Assembly (NCBI RefSeq): GCF_014648895.1
Contig: NZ_BMRZ01000001.1
Location: 868,001-932,000, forward strand
DNA length: 64,000 nt
From: Streptomyces tanashiensis
Lineage (GTDB): Bacteria > Actinomycetota > Actinomycetes > Streptomycetales > Streptomycetaceae
Direction of reading: 5' to 3'
Part shown: positions 1 to 10,314 of the stretch, one piece after another
Layout of the letters: the number at the start of each line of letters is the position of its first letter
Position numbering within the stretch: position 1 is the first letter of the stretch
The notes under the pieces: model-generated
The model's database searches: none
What the model was told of the DNA's origin: nothing
What the model saw: the letters and a program-made list of their open reading frames with translations, nothing else
Position numbers and translations under genes: made by a program

Positions 1-551
1 TGGAGATCGTCGAGTTCCCCTCGTACGACGTGGCCATGCGGAATTCGCAGCTCCCCGAGACCGACCGGATCTTCCGGGAGATGGTCGCGCTCTGTGACGA
101 GATGCCGACCTTCACGGACCTGGACGTCGTCCGGGACGAGCAGATGTACAAGGCGGCCTCGCGCCGGTTCTTCGAGCTGATCTCGACCGCCGGGGAGCTT
201 CCGCCGCTCGACGAGGTGTTCGCCGAGGGGTACCACGACCACGATCCGAGCAACCCGAGCGACTCGTACGGCATGGACGCGCTGCGGCGCGAGGCCGAGA
301 TGTGGCGGGCCGCGTTCGACTTCACCTTCACCGTCGAGGACCAGATCGCCGACGGCGACCGGGTCTGCACCCGCTGGACCTGGAACGGAACCCATGTCGG
401 CGACTTCATGGGGATCCAGCCCACCGGGATGGAGGTGACCATGACCGGGATGGTCGTCCACCGCTTCCGGGAGGACGGCAAGGCCGTCGAGGGCTGGTGG
501 CAGTACGACCTGATGGGGCTCATGGGGCAGCTCGGCGTCGAGATGGCGTGA
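1..551 (+). CDS. SnoaL-like / ester cyclase-family protein, 5' truncated by window
   Basis: The frame is open from base 3 to the TGA at 549-551, so the gene starts outside the window. The internal GTG at 30 has no ribosome binding site in view and is probably not the true start. The first ~40 residues look like the end of a dimeric alpha-beta barrel (EthD/ABM-like) domain. The rest, from about AASRRFFELIS, resembles a SnoaL/NTF2-like fold of the ester cyclase family, with the typical GTHVGDFMGIQPTG turn. The substrate is unknown. A strong hairpin follows immediately. Confidence 0.6.
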   Translation, partial: EIVEFPSYDVAMRNSQLPETDRIFREMVALCDEMPTFTDLDVVRDEQMYKAASRRFFELISTAGELPPLDEVFAEGYHDHDPSNPSDSYGMDALRREAEMWRAAFDFTFTVEDQIADGDRVCTRWTWNGTHVGDFMGIQPTGMEVTMTGMVVHRFREDGKAVEGWWQYDLMGLMGQLGVEMA

Positions 552-560
552 GACGGCAGC

Positions 561-597
561 GAGGCCCGGTGCCCCCGCGACGGGGGCACCGGGCCTC
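561..597. terminator. Intrinsic terminator, 17-bp perfect stem
   Basis: A perfect inverted repeat (561-577 with 581-597, 3-nt loop) lies between two convergent genes, the SnoaL-like gene and groEL1. It probably terminates from both sides. Confidence 0.85.
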
Positions 598-643
598 GGC
601 TGTGAGCTACGAGCGGTGAGCTACGCGCCCTGGGCTACGAGCC

Positions 644-2281
<1,638 letters not shown>

Positions 2282-2381
2282 TCAGCCCTCTCGGAATGGG
2301 GTGGAACGAACCGCGCCCCCGGACGCCCTGTGCGGGGTCAAGGGGCGCAGCTCAAGCATCTGCTTCAGATACTTCGGTGAA

Positions 2382-2690
2382 TTACTTCTCGACGATCGCG
2401 AGCACGTCGCGAGCCGAGAGGACGAGGTACTCCTCGCCGTTGTACTTCACCTCGGTGCCGCCGTACTTGCTGTACAGCACGATGTCGCCGGTCTTGACGT
2501 CGAGCGGCAGACGCTCGCCGTTCTCGAAGCGGCCCGGGCCCACGGCCAGGACGACGCCCTCCTGGGGCTTCTCCTTGGCGGTGTCCGGAATGACCAGGCC
2601 AGAGGCGGTGGTCTGCTCGGCGTCGAGCGGCTGGACCACAATGCGGTCCTCGAGCGGCTTGATGGCAACCTTGGAGCTGGTGGTCGTCAC
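2382..2690 (-). CDS. groES: 10 kDa co-chaperonin GroES
   Basis: The protein is 102 aa, a standard GroES. It forms the heptameric lid of the GroEL chamber. The N-terminal [12 protein letters not shown]-type strand (here [14 protein letters not shown]), the mobile loop ([19 protein letters not shown]) and the ending [14 protein letters not shown] are present. It is the first gene of the groES-groEL1 unit and lies behind two CIRCE operators, so it should be repressed by HrcA at normal temperature. Confidence 0.98.
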   Translation of the reverse strand: MTTTSSKVAIKPLEDRIVVQPLDAEQTTASGLVIPDTAKEKPQEGVVLAVGPGRFENGERLPLDVKTGDIVLYSKYGGTEVKYNGEEYLVLSARDVLAIVEK

Positions 2691-2790
2691 GATCCGACCT
2701 CCCCCTTCGGAGATCTCACGGGGTTAACTGTCTGAGGTGGCGACCAGGTGGATCCGTCGTCGCGGGTGCCGGACCTGCCCGTCGCTGTGT

Positions 2791-2815
2791 TGGCACTCTC
2801 CAGTGGGGAGTGCCA
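2791..2815 (-). promoter_or_regulatory. CIRCE operator 1 (HrcA box)
   Basis: TGGCACTC, a 9-nt spacer, then GAGTGCCA form a perfect inverted repeat matching the CIRCE consensus TTAGCACTC-N9-GAGTGCTAA in its core. It sits just downstream of the proposed groES -10 box. Confidence 0.92.
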
Positions 2816-2821
2816 GAGCCG

Positions 2822-2851
2822 AGACTATGACCGCGATTAGCACTCGGTCAA
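2822..2851 (-). promoter_or_regulatory. groES promoter (-35/-10)
   Basis: On the minus strand, TTGACC (2851-2846) is followed after 18 nt by TAGTCT (2827-2822), or after 16 nt by CATAGT. The -35 lies inside the spacer of CIRCE 2 and CIRCE 1 covers the likely start site, so both operators would block RNA polymerase. Confidence 0.6.
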
Positions 2852-2863
2852 GCGGAGTGCCAA
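2837..2863 (-). promoter_or_regulatory. CIRCE operator 2 (HrcA box)
   Basis: TTAGCACTC-N9-GAGTGCCAA matches the CIRCE consensus at 17 of 18 arm positions. Its first three bases are, on the minus strand, the TAA stop codon of the upstream lipoprotein gene, so the operator is embedded in that gene's last nine codons. Confidence 0.92.
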
Positions 2864-3091
2864 TTCATCGCTCTGTGGCGTGACCGTACGGGGCGCCGGC
2901 GTCTCTTCGCAGCGCTTCGCGTCCACTGCCGCCCGGACGGGTTCGGCGGGTGCGGGCCGGGGGCTCACCCGCTCCGCCGCCTTGCGGCCGAGCCGTTCGA
3001 TCGGGTCGACCGAGGAGGCGCAGGCGGGGAGGGCGAGGAGGGCGCCGGTCACCGCCAGGGAGGCGGTCCACCGCCGCGCCCTCGCGCTCAC
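2837..3091 (-). CDS. Small predicted lipoprotein, 84 aa
   Basis: The GTG start at 3089-3091 overlaps the TGA of the upstream deacetylase gene in a GTGA junction, which argues for translational coupling. A basic N-terminus and hydrophobic stretch end in a lipobox-like LPAC (Cys at residue 24), followed by a hydrophilic Pro/Ala-rich tail with two more cysteines (C61 and the C-terminal residue 84). No family was recognised. The position suggests a partner of the deacetylase at the membrane surface. Its last codons contain a CIRCE operator for the next operon. Confidence 0.65.
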   Translation of the reverse strand: MSARARRWTASLAVTGALLALPACASSVDPIERLGRKAAERVSPRPAPAEPVRAAVDAKRCEETPAPRTVTPQSDELALRLTEC

Positions 3092-4002
3092 ACGTAGTCC
3101 TCGAGCTTCGCGACCGCGTACCCCTTGGACGTGATCACGTTCATCACACGGCGGATCATGTCCGCCATGGAGCCCTTCCAGTCCTCCTTGCCCCGGAAGT
3201 GGGTGAGCACGATGTCGCCGGGGTGCAGGTCCCGGTCCCACTCGCGCCACTCCATGTGGTCGGGGAAGGCCTCGGCGGCCCAGAGCGGGACCGCCTTGAC
3301 GCCGCAGGACTGCGCGGCGCGCAGGGTGTCCTCGTTGTAGTTGCCGTACGGCGGGCGGAAGAGCGGGGGCCGCTTGCCGAAGCGCTTCTCGATGACGTCC
3401 TGCATGCCGCAGATCTCGCGCTTCTGCGTGCTGTACGAGAGTGCGGGCAGGTAGCGGTGGTTGAGGGTGTGGTTGTGCAGGGAGACGCCGGACTTCTGCG
3501 ACTTCTGCATCTTCGCGAAGTAGCCGTAGTCGTCCTTGACGACGTAGTCGCTGAGGAAGGCGCTGTAGGGGATCCGGAGCTCGCTCATCATCCGCAGCAG
3601 CTCGGGGTCCTTCTCCGCGCCGTCGTCGATCGTCAGGAAGACGACCTTCTGCTTGGTCGGCACGGTGGTGAAGACGGGCGGCAGGCCTTCGCCGTCCGTC
3701 TCGAAGCCCTTGCGGGTGGTGATCCGCGGCTTGACGGCGGGCGGGGCGGGCGCTTCGAGCGGGGGTTTGGCGAGGCCCCACTTCTTGGCGGCGAGCACGC
3801 GGGCGGCCCGCTGCGCGCGGACCCTCTCGACGTACGCGTCGAGGGCGCCGGCGGCGCCCTGGGCCTGCTGTCCGGCGGCGGGGGCGGGCGCGGTGCGCTC
3901 GGGTTCGGCGCTGCCCGAGCAGGCCGTGGCGGCGGAGGCGAGGGCCGCTACGGCGAGCGCCGCCCCGAGCGTCCGACGGGAGCGGTGCGCACCGTGTGCC
4001 AT
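3088..4002 (-). CDS. Polysaccharide deacetylase (NodB/CE4) lipoprotein, copy 1
   Basis: The protein is 304 aa from the ATG at 4000-4002, chosen because AAAGGA lies 7 nt upstream; the preceding ATG at 4005 is an alternative. A lipoprotein signal ends at SAATAC (Cys28). NodB motifs are present: the TIDDG metal/catalytic motif, HNHTLNH for metal binding, RPPYGNYN and a late LTHFRG. It should remove acetyl groups from a cell-wall or exopolysaccharide amino sugar outside the membrane. A paralogue lies at 9165-10013. Confidence 0.85.
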   Translation of the reverse strand: MAHGAHRSRRTLGAALAVAALASAATACSGSAEPERTAPAPAAGQQAQGAAGALDAYVERVRAQRAARVLAAKKWGLAKPPLEAPAPPAVKPRITTRKGFETDGEGLPPVFTTVPTKQKVVFLTIDDGAEKDPELLRMMSELRIPYSAFLSDYVVKDDYGYFAKMQKSQKSGVSLHNHTLNHRYLPALSYSTQKREICGMQDVIEKRFGKRPPLFRPPYGNYNEDTLRAAQSCGVKAVPLWAAEAFPDHMEWREWDRDLHPGDIVLTHFRGKEDWKGSMADMIRRVMNVITSKGYAVAKLEDYV

Positions 4003-4132
4003 CATCTGGTCCTTTTGTCGTACGAGCTGCATGGCGCCGCATCCTGTCAGCGCGAGACCCCCTTCCGGGCCGCGACACCGCCGTACCGCCCCCGGCGTCC
4101 CCCGGCCGGCCCACAGCGTTCCAGGGGCCAGA

Positions 4133-5320
4133 ATGGGACGGGTGACCGACCTCGCCTCCTTCGCCGCCCTGCTCACGCCCGAGGGGCAGGCGCTCCTCGC
4201 CGCCCTGCGCGACTACGACCCCGCCCAGGAGCTGGCGGTCGCCTCCCGGCTGCGCCGCGAGCATCCCGCCGAGCTCGTCGGCGCCGCCCTCGGCCAGGCA
4301 CGGCTGCGGCAGCGGGCGGTGGCGAAGTTCGGCGCCGAGGACGCGTACCGGATGTACTTCACGCCCCACGGCGTCGAGCAGTCGACCCGCGCCTCGGTCG
4401 GCACGTACCGCGCGGCCCGGCTGAAGGCACTGGGCGTCCGGAGCGTCGCGGACCTCTGCTCCGGCATCGGCGGCGACGCGATCGCCCTCGCCCGCGCCGG
4501 GATCTCCGTCCTCGCCGTCGACCGGGACCCGCTGACCGCCGAGGCGGTCCGGGCCAACGCGGCGGCGCTCGGCCTCGCCGAGCTGATCGAGGTCCGCTGC
4601 GCGGACGTGACCGAGATCGACACCAGCCCGTACGACGCGGTCTTCGTCGACCCGGCGCGGCGCGGCGGCCGGGGCAGGATCTTCGACCCCGAGGCGTACT
4701 CCCCGCCGCTCTCCTGGGCGATCGACGCGGCCCGCCGGGCGCCGCACGCCGCCCTGAAGGTGGCGCCGGGCATCCCGCACGAGGCGGTGCCCGAGGAGGC
4801 CGAGGCCGAGTGGATCTCGGACGGCGGGGACGTGAAGGAGGCCGTGCTCTGGTTCGGCACGGAGCCGGGCGCCCGCCGGGCGACCCTGCTGCCCTCCGGC
4901 GCCGGGCTCCTCGGCCGGGGGCTGCCCGACCCGGCGGTCCGCCCGGTCGGCCGCTACCTGTACGAGCCGGACGGCGCCGTCATCCGCGCCCACCTCGTCG
5001 CCGAGGTGGCCGAGGAGCTGGACGGCGGACTGATCGACGAGACCATCGCGTACATCACGGCGGACGCGCTCGTCCCCACGCCGTACGCCGCCGCCTACGA
5101 GATCACCGACGAACTCCCCTTCAACCTGAAGAAGCTGAAGGCCCTGCTGCGGGAGCGCGAGGTGGGCACGCTCACCGTGAAGAAGCGCGGCTCGGCCGTC
5201 GAACCCGAGGAGATCCGGCGCAGGGTGAAGCCGAAGGGCCCCCACGCGGCGACGGTGCTGCTGACTCGGGTCGCGGGAGCCCCGACGATGCTGATCGGGC
5301 GTCCGGCGGCCACGTCCTGA
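4133..5320 (+). CDS. Class I SAM-dependent methyltransferase, THUMP-like
   Basis: The protein is 395 aa, starting at the ATG 4133 behind AGGGGC; a GTG nine bases later is an alternative. Residues ~90-200 carry a Rossmann methyltransferase with motif I VADLCSGIGGDAIAL and an acidic VDRDPLTAEAV strand end. The FVDPARRGGRGR motif occupies the position of the motif IV catalytic loop. The C-terminal half, with LREREVGTLTVKKRG, is the THUMP-like domain of this actinobacterial family. An RNA substrate is likely but unproven. It diverges from the deacetylase gene. Confidence 0.82.
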   Translation: MGRVTDLASFAALLTPEGQALLAALRDYDPAQELAVASRLRREHPAELVGAALGQARLRQRAVAKFGAEDAYRMYFTPHGVEQSTRASVGTYRAARLKALGVRSVADLCSGIGGDAIALARAGISVLAVDRDPLTAEAVRANAAALGLAELIEVRCADVTEIDTSPYDAVFVDPARRGGRGRIFDPEAYSPPLSWAIDAARRAPHAALKVAPGIPHEAVPEEAEAEWISDGGDVKEAVLWFGTEPGARRATLLPSGAGLLGRGLPDPAVRPVGRYLYEPDGAVIRAHLVAEVAEELDGGLIDETIAYITADALVPTPYAAAYEITDELPFNLKKLKALLREREVGTLTVKKRGSAVEPEEIRRRVKPKGPHAATVLLTRVAGAPTMLIGRPAATS

Positions 5321-5342
5321 CACACCACGAACAGGGGGGATC

Positions 5343-5993
5343 ATGGCACTGCATCCGGAGGGCATGTTCACCGGCGGACCGCTCGCCCACCTCGTCGGGC
5401 TCGCGGCCGACGGGCCCGACCCGCTGGAGTGGGAGGTCCCGCGCCTCAGGCGGGTCCTGCGGCTGAACCACTGGGACGCGGCCTGGCGGGAGGCGCCGCA
5501 GAGGCTCGCCTCCCAGCTGGACTACCTGTCCACCGCGTTCAGCGAGGAGTTCTTCGCGACCTGCCCCGAACCGGCCCGGCGCACCTGGCGGGCGGCCGCG
5601 GGAGCGAAGAGCCTGCCCGTGTTCATGACCGAGCTGGCGATGCTGCTGCGGCTCGCGGACCGCGAGGGGGACGCCCGCTACGAGGACGTGCCCCTGGCGG
5701 CGTGGGAGGTGCGGGCGCGGTTCCCGCTGCTGATGTCCCTGGACCACTGGGCGTACGACGGCGAGTTCTCCTCGTACGAGGAGAGCCTGAAGGCCTTCGT
5801 CGAGGCCGAGCACCCCTTCTGCTCCTACGAGTTGATCCCGCGCCTCACCCAGGCCCTGGAGGCGCGAACCCTCTGCGCGGACTCGCCGGCCTTCGCCGCG
5901 TCCTTCCGCGTCCTCGCGCCGACGGCGACCCCGGAGACCCTGGACGTCCTCGTCCGCACGACCTTCACCCACCTGACGGAGCACCATGGCTGA
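5343..5993 (+). CDS. Conserved hypothetical protein, 216 aa
   Basis: No family was recognised. The protein is soluble, mostly helical-looking and acidic, with no signal peptide or membrane segment. It starts at ATG 5343 behind an AGGGGGG run, 22 bp after the methyltransferase. Its stop overlaps the start of the beta-propeller gene by 8 bp, so the two are translationally coupled and probably act together. Confidence 0.7.
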   Translation: MALHPEGMFTGGPLAHLVGLAADGPDPLEWEVPRLRRVLRLNHWDAAWREAPQRLASQLDYLSTAFSEEFFATCPEPARRTWRAAAGAKSLPVFMTELAMLLRLADREGDARYEDVPLAAWEVRARFPLLMSLDHWAYDGEFSSYEESLKAFVEAEHPFCSYELIPRLTQALEARTLCADSPAFAASFRVLAPTATPETLDVLVRTTFTHLTEHHG

Positions 5994-7440
5994 GCCCAAG
6001 GCCCCCTTCCACGAGCAGCCGTTCCCCGAGCTGCTCGGCCTCGCCACCGAGGCGGTCGTCAGCGACGACGGGCGATGGGTCGCGGTCAGTTCGGTGCTGT
6101 CGGGCCTGAGCCGGGTGGCGGTCCACCGCATCGCCGACCTCTCCTGCGCACACGTCCTGACCGTCGCGATGGAGACGGAGACGATGGCCTTCCACCCCAC
6201 ACTCCCGCTTCTCGCCATCGGCTTCGACAACGGCGACGCGTACCTGCGCGAGGGCCGCCTCGTCCTCCTCGAACCCGAGAGCGGCCACCGCGTCGACTTC
6301 GCCGATGCCTACTGGGGTGTCGAGCTGGTCCGCTGGACGGACGCCCGCACCCTCGAACTCACCTTCTGTGCCATGCACGACGGGGCCGAGTTCGAGCGGT
6401 CCCGGGCCATCGCGGCCCGGGAGGAGTGGCTCGGCCTCGATCCCGGCGCCCTCGACCTGGCGGCCCTCGACCGCGGCCCGCTCGACCCGGACGGTCCGCT
6501 CCCCTGGCCCGACACGGGCCCCGCGCTGCCGCGCCTGCAGGCGCTCGCCGAGCGCGTCGGCCGGAGCTACGACGGCAGGGGCGGGGTCCGGGCCGTGGCC
6601 GGGCTGAGCGACGGCCGGGTGCTCGCCACCCGCAGCCACACCACGCTGGAGTGCTGGTCCCCCACCGGATCGCTGCTGTGGAGCGTTCCCGCGCCGTCGG
6701 CCGCCGGCGGGACCCGGATCGCGGTCGCCGCCGACGAGCGGACGGCACGGGTCGCCGTCCCCGGCCCCGACTCCCGCACCCGGACCGAGTTCCCGCTGGT
6801 CGACACCTCCGACGGCACGGTCCTCGATCGCCCCTCCGTGCCCTTCTCGGCCGCCCTGACGGCCCGTACGGACGGGGTCTGGGCGATCAGGGACACGTAC
6901 GACCGCGAATACGGGAAGGAGGTCCCCGCGCCCAGCACCCGGATCTTCGCCGCCGACGGCGCCCCGCTGGGCACGGCCGACGAGCCGGACCGGTACGAGC
7001 TCGTCCCGCTCGACGTGGGCCGCTGCCCCGAGCTGCTGTTCACCCGACGGCGGCGCCGGGACGTGCTCGCGCTCGACCCCCGCACCGCTGCCGAGACCCT
7101 GCTCTTCGCCACCGAAGCTCCCCTGGGCAAGGCGGTGTACGTCTCCGATGCCGCCGGCCCCGCCCTCCTGCACGGACAGCAGGGGCTGGTCCGCCGGACC
7201 TTCCCCGGCGGGGACGTCGTCTGGCGCCGTCCCCTGGACGCCGTGGTCGCCGCCCTCGACGCGCACGGCGGTGTCCTGCACGCCGCGTGCGAGGACGGCA
7301 CCCTCGTCTCGGTCGACACGGCCGACGGCACCGTCCTCGACCGGCGCCCCCTGCCCCCGTACGGCACGCTCTCCCTGCACGCGGCCCCCGACGGAACGGT
7401 GCTCGTCGGCACCCAGGCGGGCCGGATCCTGCGCTACTGA
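5986..7440 (+). CDS. WD40/PQQ-like beta-propeller protein
   Basis: The protein is 484 aa. Repeating units of the type D-G-x-V-L-x-(T/R) with aromatic strand ends (DGRVLATRSHTTLECW, DGTVLVGTQAGRIL) across the chain indicate a beta-propeller. No signal peptide is visible, so it is probably cytoplasmic and acts as a scaffold or sensor. It overlaps the preceding hypothetical gene by 8 bp and the convergent sigma gene by 7 bp. Function is unknown. Confidence 0.7.
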   Translation: MAEPKAPFHEQPFPELLGLATEAVVSDDGRWVAVSSVLSGLSRVAVHRIADLSCAHVLTVAMETETMAFHPTLPLLAIGFDNGDAYLREGRLVLLEPESGHRVDFADAYWGVELVRWTDARTLELTFCAMHDGAEFERSRAIAAREEWLGLDPGALDLAALDRGPLDPDGPLPWPDTGPALPRLQALAERVGRSYDGRGGVRAVAGLSDGRVLATRSHTTLECWSPTGSLLWSVPAPSAAGGTRIAVAADERTARVAVPGPDSRTRTEFPLVDTSDGTVLDRPSVPFSAALTARTDGVWAIRDTYDREYGKEVPAPSTRIFAADGAPLGTADEPDRYELVPLDVGRCPELLFTRRRRRDVLALDPRTAAETLLFATEAPLGKAVYVSDAAGPALLHGQQGLVRRTFPGGDVVWRRPLDAVVAALDAHGGVLHAACEDGTLVSVDTADGTVLDRRPLPPYGTLSLHAAPDGTVLVGTQAGRILRY

Positions 7441-8675
7441 GCCTCCCGAGCCCGTGTCAGCAGCAGCGCCCGCTCGCTCTCGTTCCGGGTGAGCCCGGCC
7501 GCCCGCGCGAACTCCGCCCGCGCCTCCGCCGTCCGGCCGAGCCGGGCGAGCAGGTCGCCCCGGACGCTCGGCAGCAGGTGGTAGCGCGCCAGGGCCGGTT
7601 CCGCGGCGAGGGCGTCGACGATCCGGAGGGCGGCCTCGGGGCCCTCGGTCATCGACACGGCGACCGCCCGGTTCAGCTCGACCACCGGGGACGGCGCGAG
7701 GGTGCCGAGCCGTCCGTACAGCGCGGCGATGGTCGCCCAGTCCGTGGCCTCGTACGAGCCGGCCCGCGCGTGGCAGGCGGCGATCGCGGCCTGGAGGGCG
7801 TACGGCCCGTAGGAGCGGCCGTCCCCGGCCCGCTCCAGGGCGGCGAACCCGCGCCGGACGAGCAGCCGGTTCCAGCGGCTCCTGTTCTGGTCGGCGAGGA
7901 GCACCGGCTCCCCGTCGGGGCCGGTCCGGGCCGCCGTCCGGGAGGCCTGGAGCTCCAGCAGGGCGGCGAGCCCGTGCACCTCGCTCTCCCCCGGCATCAG
8001 GGCGGCGAGCCCCCGGGCGAGCCGCAGGGCGTCCTCGCACAGACCGGGCCGCAGCAGGTCGTCGCCCGCGGTGGCCGCGTACCCCTCGTTGAAGATCAGG
8101 TAGACGACCTCCAGGACGGAGCCGAGCCGGGCGGCCCGCTCCTCCCCGTACGGCACCTCGAACTCGACGCCCGCCTTCGCGAGCGTCCGCTTGGCCCGGG
8201 TGATCCGCGCCGCGACCGTCGCCTCCGGCGCGAGGAAGGCGCGGGCGATCTCGTCCGTCCGCAGCCCGCCGACGAGCCGCAGGGTGAGCGCCGCGCGGGC
8301 GTCGGCGGAGAGCACCGGGTGGCAGGTGGTGAAGACGAGCCGGAGGACGTCGTCGTCGATGTCGCCCGGGCCGGACGGCTCGGGGTCGTACGACTCCTCG
8401 CCGAGGTCGAGCGTCCGGCCCACCTCGGCGAGCTTCCGGGCGTACGTCTCGCGCCGCCGCACGAGGTCGACGGCGCGGTGCTTGGCGGCGGCCGTCAGCC
8501 AGGCGCCCGGCTTCTCCGGGATCCCTGACCGCGGCCACTGCTCCAGCGCGGAGACGAGGGCGTCCTGGGCCAGTTCCTCGGCGATGCCGACGTCCCGGAC
8601 GATCCGCGCCACCGTGGCGATGATCCGCGCCGACTCCATCCGGAAGACCGTCTCAAGGGTGCTCTCCACCGTCAC
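7434..8675 (-). CDS. ECF42-type RNA polymerase sigma factor with C-terminal helical extension
   Basis: The protein is 413 aa, about twice a normal ECF sigma. Region 2 lies near residues 12-80 (IVRDVGIAEELAQDALVSAL, then GAWLTAAAKHRAVDLVRR). Region 4 lies near 110-165 (RTDEIARAFLAPEATVAARI). A long C-terminal part with YLIFNEGY and TPR-like repeats follows. This architecture and the adjacent YCII/DGPF gene are the hallmarks of group ECF42. The GTG start at 8675 matches the family N-terminus. No anti-sigma gene is present, as expected for this group. Confidence 0.88.
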   Translation of the reverse strand: MTVESTLETVFRMESARIIATVARIVRDVGIAEELAQDALVSALEQWPRSGIPEKPGAWLTAAAKHRAVDLVRRRETYARKLAEVGRTLDLGEESYDPEPSGPGDIDDDVLRLVFTTCHPVLSADARAALTLRLVGGLRTDEIARAFLAPEATVAARITRAKRTLAKAGVEFEVPYGEERAARLGSVLEVVYLIFNEGYAATAGDDLLRPGLCEDALRLARGLAALMPGESEVHGLAALLELQASRTAARTGPDGEPVLLADQNRSRWNRLLVRRGFAALERAGDGRSYGPYALQAAIAACHARAGSYEATDWATIAALYGRLGTLAPSPVVELNRAVAVSMTEGPEAALRIVDALAAEPALARYHLLPSVRGDLLARLGRTAEARAEFARAAGLTRNESERALLLTRAREAQ

Positions 8676-8700
8676 ATCCCGTATGACAGCACAGGGCGGG

Positions 8701-9066
8701 TCAGCCCTCCGGCATCTCCTCGACCTCGCGGACCTCCAGGCCGACCTTCCAGTGCGGCGGGTGGACGGCCAGGAAGCGCTTCCCCCACTCGACGGCCTCG
8801 GCCATGTCCTTGCACTGGAGCATCGCGTAGCCGCCGACGACCTCCTTGGTCTCGGTGAAGGGGCCGTCGGTGAACGACAGGCTCCCGTCCGACCAGGTGA
8901 TCCGGGTGGCCTCGGCGGTCGGCCTGAGCCCGGCCGTGTCCACCATGGCGCCGGCCTTCGTGATCTCCTCGAAGAGCGCGCCCATGCGCTGCTCGAAGCC
9001 GGGGTCGGCGCTCTCCATGTCGATGGTGTTCTCCTCGATGCGGACGAGGGACAGGAAGCGGGGCAT
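8701..9066 (-). CDS. YCII/DGPF-domain protein
   Basis: The protein is 121 aa. The ATG at 9066 has GAGGAG 6 nt upstream. The TDGPFTETKEVVGGY segment contains the DGPF motif of YCII-related proteins. It lies 25 bp upstream of the ECF42 sigma gene on the same strand. ECF42 sigma factors generally control DGPF genes beside them, so this is a probable target or partner. Biochemical activity of the family is unknown. Confidence 0.88.
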   Translation of the reverse strand: MPRFLSLVRIEENTIDMESADPGFEQRMGALFEEITKAGAMVDTAGLRPTAEATRITWSDGSLSFTDGPFTETKEVVGGYAMLQCKDMAEAVEWGKRFLAVHPPHWKVGLEVREVEEMPEG

Positions 9067-9164
9067 GACGACTCCTCGGTGGTGCGGTGGCGGGGCCGTT
9101 CCCCGCCGTCCACACATACGTCGAACGGGGTCCCTCCGCATCGACACCGCGCCCGGAGAATTCC

Positions 9165-10013
9165 TCAGACGTAGTCCTCCAGGCGGGCCACCGTGAAGCC
9201 CTGCTCCTGGATCTTCCGCAGCATCGTCGCCGTCATCTCGGTCATCGTCCGGCCCTTGAGCTCGGACGGGCCGCGGAAGTGGGCGAGGATGATGTCGCCG
9301 GGGTGCAGCTTCCGGTCGCCGCGCTGGTACTGCATGTTCTTGATCTGCATGGACTCGCGCCACAGCACGATCGCGTCGACCCCGCACTCCCCCGCCGCCG
9401 CGCGCGTGGCCTCGTTCCAGTTGCCGTACGGCGGGCGGAAGAGCCGCGGGGTGGTGCCGTACCGCTGCTTCAGCTTCGTCTGCTGGCCGCAGATCTCCCG
9501 GCGCTGGGCCTCCGGGCCGAGGGTGCGCAGGTTCGGGTGGGTGAGGGTGTGGTTGGCGAGGCCGTGTCCCTGGGCGACGAGTGGCGCGAAGTACGGGTAG
9601 TCGGCGCGGATGGCCGCGTCCGTGAGGAACATCGTGACCGGGATCTTGAGGTCCTTCATCATGCGGACGAACTCGGGGTCCTTCTCGGCCCCGTCGTCGA
9701 TGGTGATGAAGACGATCTTCTCGCGGGTGGGGATCTCGCTGATGACGGGCACCGGTCCGCCGGCCGGACGGATCACCGGCTTGACCGCGGGCGGGGCCGG
9801 CGGCGCGGCGAAGGGCTTCAGGCCCCATCTCCGGTACGCGGCGGCCGCGGCGGCTCCGGGGGCCTCGGGCGCCTTGTGTCCGGCCTCGGGTGCGGTCGTC
9901 CTCGCCGGAGCGGACGCGGCGGCGCCGCGTTCCTCGGCCGCCGAGGCCGTGCAGCCGGTCACCAGGAGGGCGACAGAGGTCAGGGCCGCCCACAGCGCGA
10001 TGGTCTTCTTCAC
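9165..10013 (-). CDS. Polysaccharide deacetylase (NodB/CE4) lipoprotein, copy 2
   Basis: The protein is 282 aa with a lipoprotein signal MKKTIALWAA...LLVTGC (Cys21), then a Pro/Ala-rich linker and a NodB domain. Motifs seen are FITIDDGAEKD, ANHTLTHPN, RPPYGNWNEATR and ILAHFRG. It aligns along its length with copy 1 at 3088-4002, including the order of motifs and the LEDYV C-terminus. It is expected to de-N-acetylate wall glycan outside the membrane. It is monocistronic by position. Confidence 0.86.
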   Translation of the reverse strand: MKKTIALWAALTSVALLVTGCTASAAEERGAAASAPARTTAPEAGHKAPEAPGAAAAAAYRRWGLKPFAAPPAPPAVKPVIRPAGGPVPVISEIPTREKIVFITIDDGAEKDPEFVRMMKDLKIPVTMFLTDAAIRADYPYFAPLVAQGHGLANHTLTHPNLRTLGPEAQRREICGQQTKLKQRYGTTPRLFRPPYGNWNEATRAAAGECGVDAIVLWRESMQIKNMQYQRGDRKLHPGDIILAHFRGPSELKGRTMTEMTATMLRKIQEQGFTVARLEDYV

Positions 10014-10059
10014 GCGCTGTGGGATGCCCGACAGAGTCGAAAGGTTGCTCGGTTTTCGT

Positions 10060-10314
10060 TTATTCGACCGATTCGAAGCGCCAGCGGTGGACCGGACGGG
10101 TGATCAGCTCCGCGTCCGGCTCCGGCAGCTCGGGCAGTTCGGCGTCGAAGGTCTCCGCCTCCCACCAGGTGAGGACGAGGACCCGGTCCTGCGGGGCCCG
10201 GAAGATCTCCCGGCGGACCGGCTCACGGGCGAGGACCCGCGCCCGCGCCCACTCCAGGAGCTCGGCTCCCCGGCCCTGGGCGGCCCTGGCCTCCCACATG
10301 AGCGTGAGCCTCAC
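10060..10314 (-). CDS. Small conserved protein, possibly ABM-like, 84 aa
   Basis: The GTG start at 10312-10314 overlaps the tsaD stop as GTGA, so translation is coupled to tsaD. The pattern [20 protein letters not shown] followed by [18 protein letters not shown] resembles a short antibiotic-biosynthesis-monooxygenase-type ferredoxin fold, but this is a guess from shape alone. There is no signal peptide. It is the last gene of the tsaB-rimI-tsaD cluster. Confidence 0.6.
   Translation of the reverse strand: MRLTLMWEARAAQGRGAELLEWARARVLAREPVRREIFRAPQDRVLVLTWWEAETFDAELPELPEPDAELITRPVHRWRFESVE

Noticed and set aside
2837-5371. 844-aa minus-strand ORF
   Set aside because: Only its last 84 residues, from the GTG at 3091, look like protein; the rest is the shadow of the methyltransferase and deacetylase genes.
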